NCBI GenBank assembly: GCA_023512835.1
Contig: CM042085.1
Location: 43,772,721-43,836,720, forward strand
Origin: Taxillus chinensis
Taxonomy: Eukaryota > Streptophyta > Magnoliopsida > Santalales > Loranthaceae
Direction: 5' to 3'
DNA length: 64,000 nucleotides
Under the pieces are notes generated by a model that did not search any database, was not told the origin of the DNA, and worked only from the letters and a program-made list of their open reading frames with translations. The position numbers and the translations under genes were made by a program. Each line of letters begins with the position of its first letter. The stretch's first letter is position 1. Shown here in pieces: positions 22,780 to 32,700 of this stretch.

Positions 22780-24360
22780 ATGGTGCGCACAAGGAGGACT
22801 GGCCAAGAGGAGGTGCACTCACCTAGTGCTGATAGCCAAGCTGAGGAGGAGATACTCTTGGGGCATGCTCTTGACATGCAGGCTTTGGAGGCTTCGAGCC
22901 GGGTCGGGCTAGAGAGGTGGCCGTTAAAATTCAAACTCGGGATTACAAAGGTTAGTATCCGCCCAGCCGGCTATTTCCTATTCTGCCCTACAAGACTTCT
23001 ATGCATCTGTCTCTGGAAGTGAGGATGAACCGATAGGGGTTGTGCAAGGGGTTTATGTCGAATAACCCCCGATTTTATTAGAAATTGCTTTAACCTCCCT
23101 GAACCCAGTAGTAGCTTCCCTCGCCTAAGCCTAGGAGAATTTGGTCCCGCATGTAACTATGCTAGAAAATTTCAAAGTCGAAGGCGTATACCAAGAATGG
23201 TTTTGTTGGAAAATTTAGATGCCTAGCTTACCTGGTAGGGAAATGCTTATTGATTCGGACCAGTGGGCTAGATAGTGTGCCTAAGCCACACCTGGAGTTC
23301 ATGTATAGCATTGATCATATGCTAAATGTGGATTGGGCCACTACCATTTTTAATTGGTGGAAGAAAAACTCATCCAAGCGAGATAAATGGCAGAATTTTG
23401 TGTGTGATATTTCAAAGCATGCCTGCTTTGCAATTTTCCTCCATGGAGAGCATTACTTTTCCTTCTCACTGGGTGTTAAGAGTATTGCAAGCTGAAGGAG
23501 GTTTGGGGGGTCAGCACCAGAGGTCATTGGGCAACCAATGTTCCTCCTCCATCACGGCCCGCTAGGCACGGTGTTCATGTGGAGCGATCCACGAGACTTT
23601 GCAAGGGAGACCTCTCCTCATTTGGATCAAAGGAAGCAGACTCTATACGACTCACCGCCATGTACATGCAGTTCAATGTACACAAAGAAGACATTTTCAA
23701 TTTCTTTCAAGGCATTAGTGGGCAGGTGGTGAGCGAAGTGGAGGTCATCAATTGGGCGATCACTAATGGGCACATCACTAATGCCCAATTTGAAGAATTA
23801 ATGGCCCTCATCTCCGGAGACCAACAAGCTACTTCACAACCTAGAACCAGAGCATGGGAGGCCCCAGATGTAGCCGCTCATGCATCACCTAGAGCATGGG
23901 AGGCCCCAGAAGCTCCTCTTGCTGCATCTATCGAAGCTTGGAGGCAAGAAACACAGCAACTCGGGGAGGCCAATGCCAGGAACCCAGCGCGAGGTGGAAG
24001 CCCTGAGGAAGGACAATAAAGAAGTCAAAGGCCTCCTAGGCAAAATCGGAAGGCTTTGAGCAAGAGGAAAGCCTCAAAACGTTCTCCTATCCTGGAGATA
24101 TCCGATGAAGAACCCTCTCCATCCCCCCGAAGATGCTTATCCAGCCCCAGGCAGATCCACCTCAACCAGAACCTTCAGCTCGGCCATCTTACTATCAACC
24201 TCAAGAGGAGGCAGAGCCGATGGCAGGGTATTCACCCTTCCGGCCTTTTACAGATCCCCGCATATTCTCAGGCCCTGGTGCCTGCTATACTTCAAGTATC
24301 TTGGGGTGCATACATGCCTGCTGAACCTGAAGATCTACTTGGCCCTCCCTGTTCATTTAA
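22780..24360 (+). pseudogene. Broken unknown ORF between integrase and the Ulp1-like gene
   Basis: It opens at ATG 22780 with a basic, polar start (MVRTRRTGQEEVHSPS...). Pieces in several frames follow: a segment around 23290-23495 with EFMYSIDHMLNVDWATTIF, one at 23579-24019 with TAMYMQFNVHKEDIFNFF and repeated RAWEAPE/RAWEAPD words, and a Lys/Ser/Pro-rich piece at 24056-24190 (SKRKASKRSPILEISDEEPS) that looks like a nuclear, disordered linker. I do not recognise a catalytic domain here. Its position matches the extra or env-like ORF of Athila elements, but I see no transmembrane segment. It may be the N-terminal half of one polyprotein with the Ulp1-like domain. Confidence 0.55.
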
Positions 24361-24362
24361 TC

Positions 24363-25096
24363 ATTAATCCAGCTTTATCGTCTGAAGAGAGCCAAGCGGC
24401 ATTTGAAGAATTCATCAATTCCACAGGTCATAGGGCTCGATTTATACGGGATAATGATATCTTCACTCCTTTTAGCTTGAAGAGGATCTCGGAGAATGAA
24501 TATCTCTATGCCGACGAGATAGACCTCTTCTCGAGACCATGCGGTATGTAGTGGAGGCTGAGCCTCATAATTACCCCTTAGCTGGGTACACTTCCATCAT
24601 GCTGTGTGAGCTTTTCAATCAACCCTTGTCCGAAGAGGTGTGGCGCCAACGCATTAATGGAGAGAATGAAGGGCATCGCCCTTGGCATGGTATGCATGAG
24701 GTGCTGATTCCGGTGCACATTGACCGCCACTATGTACTTGTCCGTGTGAATCTGGATGTAGGCCATGCTGTGCTATATGATCCAAGCCAAGGCGAAGGGT
24801 TTGCTAGACGGAAAAGACAGTTAGTGCATGGGTTCATCAAACGCATGAAAGTAGCAATGATCAAAGAAGGCTTGTTGGCGGACAAGCTCCCTCTTATTCA
24901 CTACAATGAAATGCAAATTCCCCAACAGCCTGACCAATTCAGCTGTGGGATCTTTGTTTGCTACTACATGATGGGTATTCTGCAAGGGAAGGAAAATTGG
25001 GAAGTGCGCGGCGAGACGTCGGTTGACTTTATGGCTCAGGTGCGACGAATGGTGGCCAATGTCATCTACTATTACAGTGTGCCAAACCAGGGGTAA
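24363..25096 (+). pseudogene. Ulp1-like (C48) cysteine protease domain in the retroelement
   Basis: There are two overlapping frames: 24363-24530 (INPALSSEESQAAFEEFIN... to ADEIDLF) and an open stretch of 185 codons at 24539-25096. The latter carries the C48 signature: IPVHIDRHYVLVRV with His64, VLYDPSQG with Asp81, and IPQQPDQFSCGIFVCYYM with Gln130 and Cys136. The Gln-to-Cys spacing of six is the one seen in Ulp1/SENP proteases. The family cleaves SUMO or related conjugates, and the substrate here is unknown. It ends YSVPNQG-stop. The short element at 40906 retains the last 53 codons, so the gene belongs to the family and is not a private capture. One frameshift separates the halves. Confidence 0.8.
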
Positions 25097-26620
25097 GTGT
25101 TTTTCCTACTCCTTCTTTTATGCCATGCGGACATAGCATATTTTAAGTGTGGTGTATGGGGAGTGACTTGAGCCACTTGCTTGTCTTTTATGTTGTGATT
25201 GCATGTTTTATTTATTTGCAAAAAAAAAAAAAACTGTTTTTAGTTGCATGATTGTTTGAGTTGTTTGCTTGAATGATTTGCTTGTGGAGACTTGGATATT
25301 AAGTATGCAATTTTGGCTTAAAATTTAATTTTTTGGGCCACATTAGTATCATGTTGTGATAAGGGTGTTAAAGTAGTTAACATGTGCTCTGAATTGGTTT
25401 AATCATGTCTATATCTCTTGAATGATATCACCATGTTTTTGGAGCTGAGTTTTGAATATTAGCTGAGCATGAAATGCTATGATAGACCTAAGTAACCCTT
25501 AAAGTTGAGTGAAAAAGAAATGAAAAATGAGAACAGCTTCTTTTTAGCCATTGAGTGACATTTATGGTTTATGGGTAATAGTTTGATTTGCTACTCATCT
25601 TGCATTCAACATTGGTTATTTAATGGTAGGAGTCAAGTAAGCATGTGATTACTTATTAGTGCTCAGTGTTTGGTGTGGAGTTAGGATGCAAGACCTCTGA
25701 GTCATTGTGACTGTCTTTGCATTCTTTTCTTTATTGTGTGATATTATTGGAAAAGGCTGTGATATAGAATGTGAAAAAGCCATCACTTAATTGGAAAATG
25801 GGATGTGAGAATCAATGAATTATTTTGTCTCTCCTTATGTAGCAAAATGGCAAGGGGTTTGCATTAGAAAAATCAGTCTTATTTATGTGTTATGTGAGTA
25901 AAAAAAAGAGAGTGAATAATCCATCAAGGGAGAGCATAAAATGCAACCTTGTAAGGTTATTACTTAAAAAAAAAGAGAAAAAAAAAACAGAAAAGAAAAA
26001 AAAAAGAAGGATTCAAAATAAAAGCCTCAATGGCTTGATGTTTATGTGTGATTGTTTAGATTTGTAGCCACATTGGCTGAGTTTTTGTTTATTTGAGAGT
26101 GTTGAGCTCAATTCTTTAGCTCATGTTTAGTTTATTGAGTTTAGACTAGCGTGTGAGTTCAAATAAAGTAGAATAGAGTGTGTTTTCTTTGATGAGCACA
26201 ATAGGGAACTCTCATGATTGCTTGGCAAGTACTTAATCAATAGCTGATGGCAAGTGTAGAGATAGAGTTTTCCATCCATTGTTCATTGATAGGTATTGGG
26301 CTTGAGCATTATTATATTTGAGTGAGGCTGCTTATCCTTGGTAAGAACTTAAAGGGAAACTAGGTGCTATTTTATCATGGATTGCTTGCTCATATCTGAA
26401 ATTTAAGTGGAGATATTGCATGGTTGTTGGACTAGGGATATGGACATGAATGAACTAAGCTATGACTCATTTTGATGCTTAAATTCCCATTTCATCATGA
26501 TAGAGTTGCATGCTTAGGAAACCATGATTCTCCTTGATTGTTATTTTATTTTTCTTCCGTTTGACTGCATGTTTATTTTATTTTTGCATGCTTGTATGTT
26601 TTTGCTTGAGGACAAGCAAT
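25097..26620 (+). other. Long 3' non-coding region of the Athila-like element
   Basis: No credible gene. It includes A-rich runs (25219-25233 and 25965-26012) and the word AAGTGTGGTGTAT at about 25145, repeated at the polypurine-tract site next to the LTR. The equivalent region is kept in the non-autonomous element (44383-45862) at high similarity, suggesting a needed cis function or simply recent common origin. Confidence 0.7.
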
Positions 26621-26639
26621 GGTTCAAGTGTGGTGTATT
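26621..26639 (+). other. Polypurine-tract region before the second LTR
   Basis: GGTTCAAGTGTGGTGTATT lies directly against the TGATAACG start of the LTR and is repeated at 45863-45881. It is only moderately purine-rich, weaker than a classic GGGGGA tract. Assigned by position. Confidence 0.5.
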
Positions 26640-27999
26640 TGATAACGTGCATTTTATGCCGTTATTCTAGTGTTTATTTAGGATGTTTAAGAGCATGATT
26701 AGAGCCTTATTGCTTCATATATCATATATATTTGCTCTAACCCCTAGGAAGATGCTAGTTGCAAATACATGCGTTTTTAAGCTGTTTTGGCAGATTTTGT
26801 ACCTCACTTTTGACATAGTAGATGACCTCAAACAATTGGCGTGCAAGAACAAAAGTTGCTTAGAATGATGTCCTCTACCTACCACAGAAATTTCAGAGCA
26901 TTTGGAGGTGCACGTAAATTCACCATATCACGTGCAAATTGGCGTGCAGAGATATTTTTGGACCGATCCAATCGTTTTTCCATGCTGATGATTTGTTCCT
27001 GAAGGCCCAAGTCCAAATTGTGGATGGAAGATAGAGTTTTTAATGTTTCGAGTGTTACTTATCAAAACTACGTCGTTTTGATAGATGGGCTAGGTTACAC
27101 ACCTCAAGGCCCATCCAACCTCTATAAATACAGCATCCACGCCCTCTGCTAGCCATGCCTAACCCCCCTACACGTTTTTAGAGAGAGAGAGAGGCTCCAC
27201 GACTTGGAGGTGCTCCTTGACCTAGGAGAGCAGCCGGCCGCAGCCGTCGCAGCAGCCGTCGCGGATTTTGGAGCCTGGATTTGAAGCTTTGCTGTGCGCG
27301 TGATCAAGAAGAAGATGTTGAGCTTTTCTGCTTTGGTTTTGCTTGTAATCATGCGTGAGTAGTTTATGAATATTTGGTTTTGGATGATTGAGTTTTGCAT
27401 GTTTTATGAATCTGTTCTTAATTCTATCTTTGGATGTACACCTTGATATTCTTAGCCCTAGTCTGGGGCGGATTGAGATTCATAACTTATTTGTAATTGG
27501 TGTGATCATTATCCTTTTGCAAGTATGATTTATTGGCTTTGCATGTTTGTGTGTTTTGATGACCATTCTGGCATACAACTCTTAAAAGGACCTCAATGAC
27601 CATTTGTTGTCCTTGGCTTATGTTTAGCATGTTTTCAATCAGACAACCCTAATACCATGAACCAGTAGAGATAACATAGGGAGGTGAAATTGTGACCCTA
27701 GATACTTTTAATCCTTGAAACTTAATCCTAAAATCAGTTTACTTTCTTTGTTTATTCAGAAAACCAAATAAAAATTAGATCTTTAGTTTAAAAAAGAAAA
27801 CTTTTTGCCAAGACATTTTATAGAACAAGAGTAATTGGGTGATTTGATTTGAGAACTAGAGAACTAGGTTAATCCCTGTGGGTTCGACCCCTTTCTTGCT
27901 GCTATTCTTTTAGTGCAAACTTAGGGAATTTATTATTTTGAAGAGAGATTTAACGACATTAGCTAGCTCTTTTAGAGAGGTTAAAAATCTTGTCTGTCA
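26640..27999 (+). repeat. Second (internal) LTR of the composite element
   Basis: It is 1,360 bp, TGATAACG to CTGTCA. It shares the 101-bp deletion of the first LTR and also lacks about 50 bp around 27361 (between GCGTGAGTAG and TTTATGAATA). TATA box at 27123-27130. It is followed not by host DNA but by a primer site and gag, so it serves as 3' LTR of the first unit and 5' LTR of the second. Confidence 0.95.
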
Positions 28000-28001
28000 A
28001 A

Positions 28002-28021
28002 TTGGCGCCGTTGCTTCGGGA
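28002..28021 (+). other. Second primer-binding site, altered
   Basis: TTGGCGCCGTTGCTTCGGGA differs from the site at 16313 in the CCGGGG part. That part is a CCG (CHG) word, so this may be a sequencing artefact and not a real mutation. Confidence 0.7.
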
Positions 28022-28209
28022 TTCAACGGTTAACTAGTTTTTAAAATCAACATTGAGTGAAATTGTTTGAATTCTGATCTTGGTGTTTTATTTTGTCTTT
28101 ACTTTTCTGTTATTTTGTGTTCTTTATTTGTTTATTTTGCATTGTTCGGAGCTGCTGGGTGTGTTCTTGTTGTTTTACAGGAACATACATCAAGGATTCC
28201 TAGTTGTGC

Positions 28210-29430
28210 ATGCAAAGAGAGGAGGATATACAATTTACTCGGGAACCTGAAAGGTTGTTCAGAGCTCGTCGTAGAGCAGCTAGGGAAGCAGCACGTGAGG
28301 CGGAAGAAGCACTACAAGGCTTGGAGCAATCCGTAGGCGATCTGATGGCAGATCTCAGACCTGATGGTGGTGCACCGCAAGGAGGGGCCAATTACGATGG
28401 TCAATATCCAGAAGAAGAGGGTAATAGGTTTATGCCCAGAACCTTCTTAGATTATGCGAGGCCGATGATGTCAGACCATTATTCTGGGATTCGGCAGACA
28501 AGAGTCCAAGCGAATAGCTTCGAGCTGAAGCCGGCATTGATCAACATGGTGAGTAACAACGCGTTTGGAGGAACAGCCGTGGATGATCCACACCAGCATT
28601 TGATGAGGTTCTACCAAGTGTGTGACACCATCAAGATCAACAATGTGTCGGAGGAGGCCATAAAGCTAAGGCTTTTCCCTTTCTCTTTAAGGGATAGAGC
28701 TCTTGGCTGGTTCAACGATCGCCAACAGGTTCAATCAACACTTGGGAGGAGATGCAGACCAAGTTCATGTCAAAGTACTTCCCTCCTTCCAAGGTGATCC
28801 AGCTAAGAGGAGAGATTAGCAGGTTCAGGCAAGATGAGATGGAGACTCTTCATGAAGCTTGGGAGCGTTTCAAAGATTTAGTGAGAAGATGCCCTGATCA
28901 TGGAAGACCCCAGTGGATTCAAATTGAATCTTTCTACACAGGTCTTCAGTCCCATTCACAAGACAAGGTGAATGCAATTGCTGGAGGATGCTTGATGAAC
29001 CTAGAGCCTGATGCAGCAGCAGAGCTATTGGAGAGGCTGTCATTAGCTGATTGGCAGTGGTCTAATGTGCGTACTTCAAAGCTGAGGGAGAAGATAGCTT
29101 CAGTTGAAAATTCTTCCAATGATGTGCAAGCACAAATTCAAGCTTTAGTGAAAGGCATGGAAGTATTGGCTCTTAAAGTTGAAGGATCACAACAAGCTTT
29201 ACCAGTAGTTGAGCAGGGCTGGAGTGGAGCTGAAGAAGCAAATTATGTTGGAGGAAAGGGCTTGTACCAGAAACAACAATATTATCCTCAACAACAACAA
29301 CTAGGGTACAACCAGAATCAGCAGCAATCTTAACCATTTTAGAGAACTCAGAACCGAGGGGGAGATACCTCATTTCAGTACAAATATGTGCCTCCAGGGA
29401 TGAAGCAAAATCCGTATGCTACGGATAATT
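28210..29430 (+). pseudogene. gag: Second gag copy of the composite element, truncated
   Basis: ATG 28210 (MQREEDIQFTREPERLFRARR...) opens a clean frame to 28797 that covers the N-terminal region and the gag core (NAFGGTAVDDPHQHLMRFYQ, LGWFND). Coding continues in another frame at 28752-29333 (FMSKYFPPSKVIQLRG to QQQQLGYNQNQQQS). The break near 28720 is where CAACAGTCT in the reversed copy reads CAACGATCG, again a CAG site. Beyond 29430 the sequence jumps to the inside of an LTR with a TTT microhomology. No protease or RT follows. Confidence 0.9.
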
Positions 29431-29799
29431 ATTTTCAATCAGACAACCCTAATACCATGAACCAGTAGAGATAACATAGGGAGGTGAAATTGTGACCCTA
29501 GATGCTTTTAATCCTTGAAACTTAATCCTAAAATCAGTTTACTTTCTTTGTTTATTCAGAAAACCAAATAAAAATTAGGTCTTTAGTTTAAAAAAGAAAA
29601 CTTTTTGCCAAGACATTTTATAGAACAAGAGTAATTGGGTGATTTGATTTGAGAACTAGAGAACTAGGTTAATCCCTGTGGGTTCGACCCCTTTCTTGCT
29701 GCTATTCTTTTAGTGCAAACTTAGGAAATTTATTATTTTGAAGAGAGATTTAACGACATTAGCTAGCTCTTTTAGAGAGGTTAAAAATCTTGTCTGTCA
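29431..29799 (+). repeat. Partial LTR closing the composite element
   Basis: It matches the last 367 bp or so of the 5' LTR (from about 15943) through TTGTCTGTCA. It keeps the true 3' end, with the GTAAT duplication directly after at 29800-29804. Confidence 0.9.
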
Positions 29800-32700
29800 G
29801 TAATTGAAATAAATAACGAATTTATCTACTTTGATGGAGGTCGTGACCTCTTGTATTCCTTACTACTACTAGTGGAGCAGACTCAGTATAGGAAATACCA
29901 CACCTCCGTCCGTAGAGTACATCACCCTGGGCGAATAACGTACGACTTGTATCCTCTTAATCTTTCATGAAAATTACTCTTTACAGCTTTGATTCGTCGA
30001 TTTACAGAGTCAGAAATCGACTGAATAACCAATCCAAACCTAAAGTTACTAGCCCTTTCATTTGCAATTGAAACAAATACGAGGTTCATCCATTTTAACA
30101 GTGGCTTTAACCTTGTTTATCCATTATTAACAATTAGGGATTAGAGACAGTGCAGGTAACACCTTACTACTGTGGGGTACATCCTCTTCTGTGAACCACT
30201 CACGACAGGTGTTCTTTTAACCACTAATAAACCTCACTTTTTGCTTTTGATCGATCCTTTCGAAACACCAAATATTAAATAAATAGCAAAACAATACCTT
30301 AAGGTAGTATTCTTTTTATTTGTAAATGAAACATATCCTAGGTTCATCCACTCTAATAGAGGTTTTAGCCTCGTTTATTCCTTAGTCATAATTGTGGATT
30401 AGACTCCGCTTGGGTAACACCTTACTACTGTGAATTACATTCCCTATGTGAATAAAGTATAACATATGTCTTTTTAACTTTTAATAACTTTAGTTGTTTT
30501 TATCAATCCATTCGAGACGTTAGAAATTAATTATATAGCCAAGCCTAACGTGAAGACACTAGCCTTTTTATTCGTAATTGAGACAAAAAGTGGATTTATA
30601 CATTTTGGCGGAGGTTCTAACCTCTTGTATTCCATATTGCTATGATATAATAGGCTCGATGTATAAAATAGGTCACCTCCAAAGGGTTGTCACATTGGGC
30701 GAACCACGTACAACTTGTTTCCTTTGAATCTTTCGAGAAAATTTCTTTCGTTGTTCGATTCATCCATTCGGCTTGTCGAAATCAACTAAATAATCAACTC
30801 AAACCTAAAGTTACTAGCCTTTTCAGTTGTAGTTGAATCAAATCTTGGGTTCATCCCCTCTAATAGAGGTTTTAACGTCGTTTATTCATTATTGATAATA
30901 GTGGATTAGACTTGGTGTGGGTAATAATACCTTACCTCGTGGAGTACGTCTCATTGTGTCAACTACGTACAACATGTGTCCTTTTGAACTTTAGAGAACA
31001 TTACTTTTTGTTTTCGATTGATCCATTCGAGACACTAGAAATTAATTAAGTAGCATACCCTAACTTCAGGATGCTAGCTTTTTAGTTGAAACCGACACAT
31101 AACAGTTCATCATTTCCTATAGAGGTTTATACCTCATTTATTCATTAGTCAAGATAGTGGATTACACTTCGCGTGGGAAACACCTCACTACTATGGATTA
31201 TATGCCATTGTGTGAACCATGTACAATATGTGTTTGTTTCACCTTTAACGATCATTACTTGTTTTTTAATCGATCGATTCGATATGTTGGAAATTAATTA
31301 AATTGCCAACCCTAGTCCGAAGATTCTAGCCTTTTATTTGTGATTGAAATAAATAACGAATTTATCTACTTTGATGGAGGTCGTGACCTCTTGTATTCCT
31401 TACTACTACTAGTGGAGCAGACTCAAGATAGGAAATACCACACCTCCGTCCGTAGAGTACATCACCCTGGGCGAATAACGTACGACTTGTATCCTCTTAA
31501 TCTTTCATGAAAATTACTCTTCCCAGCTTTGATTCGTCGATTTACAGTAGTCGAAATCGACTGAATAACCAATCCAAACCTAAAGTTACTAGCCCTTTCA
31601 TTTGCAATTGAAACAAATACGAGGTTCATCCATTTTAAAAAGTGGCTTTAACCTTGTTTATCCATTATTAACAATTAGGGATTAGAGACGGTGCGGTAAC
31701 ACCTTACTACCGTGGGGTACATCCTCTTCGTGAACCACTCACGACAGGTGTTCTTTTAACCACTAATAAACCTCACTTTTTGCTTTTGATCGATCCTTTC
31801 GAAACACCAAATATTAAATAAATAGCAAAACAATACCTTAAGGTAGTATTCTTTTTATTTGTAAATGAAACATATCCTAGGTTCATCCACTCTAATAGAG
31901 GTTTTAGCCTCGTTTATTCCTTAGTCATAATTGTGGATTAGACTCCGCTTGGGTAACACCTTACTACCGTGAATTACATTCCCTATGTGAATAAAGTATA
32001 ACATATGTCTTTTTAACTTTTAATAACTTTAGTTGTTTTTATCAATCCATTCGAGACGTTAGAAATTAATTATATAGCCAAGCCTAACGTGAAGACACTA
32101 GCCTTTTTATTCGTAATTGAGACAAAAAGTGGATTTATACATTTTGGCGGAGGTTCTAACCTCTTGTATTCCATATTGCTATGATATAATAGGCTCGATG
32201 TATAAAATAGGTCACCTCCAAAGGGTTGTCACATTGGGCGAACCACGTACAACTTGTTTCCTTTGAATCTTTCGAGAAAATTTCTTTCGTTGTTCGATTC
32301 ATCCATTCGGCTTGTCGGAAATCAACTAAATAATCAACTCAAACCTAAAGTTACTAGCCTTTTCAGTTGTAGTTGAATCAAATCTTGGGTTCATCCCCTC
32401 TAATAGAGGTTTTAACGTCGTTTATTCATTATTGATAATAGTGGATTAGACTTGGTGTGGGTAATAATACCTTACCTCCGTGGAGTACGTCTCATTGTGT
32501 CAACTACGTACAACATGTGTCCTTTTGAACTTTAGAGAACATTACTTTTTGTTTTCGATTGATCCATTCGAGACACTAGAAATTAATTAAGTAGCATACC
32601 CTAACTTCAGGATGCTAGCTTTTTAGTTGAAACCGACACATAACGGTTCATCATTTCCTATAGAGGTTTATACCTCATTTATTCATTAGTCAAGATAGTG

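Larger units (their letters stand above)
14908..29799 (+). mobile_element. Composite Athila-like element: LTR-gag-pol-Ulp1-LTR-gag-partial LTR
   Basis: The first LTR starts TGATAACG at 14908 and the last partial LTR ends CTGTCA at 29799. GTAAT flanks both ends (14903-14907 and 29800-29804) and the satellite E unit continues across. The order is LTR (14908-16310), gag-pol and 3' genes, LTR (26640-27999), a second primer site and gag (28002-29430), then the last 367 bp of a third LTR. One duplication around the whole means one insertion later expanded to LTR-int-LTR-int-LTR, probably by unequal LTR recombination. A deletion then joined gag to LTR sequence. Confidence 0.9.

Noticed and set aside
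22780..24360. Env-like glycoprotein gene
   Set aside because: No transmembrane segment, signal peptide or Cys pattern could be found. The content is polar and leads into a protease domain, so an env call is not supported.
28067..28200. Hydrophobic leader frame (CLYFSVILCSLFVYFALF) before gag, seen at 16377 and 28067
   Set aside because: It looks like a signal peptide but is a T-rich untranslated leader ending in a polypyrimidine-AG, and it is not in frame with gag.
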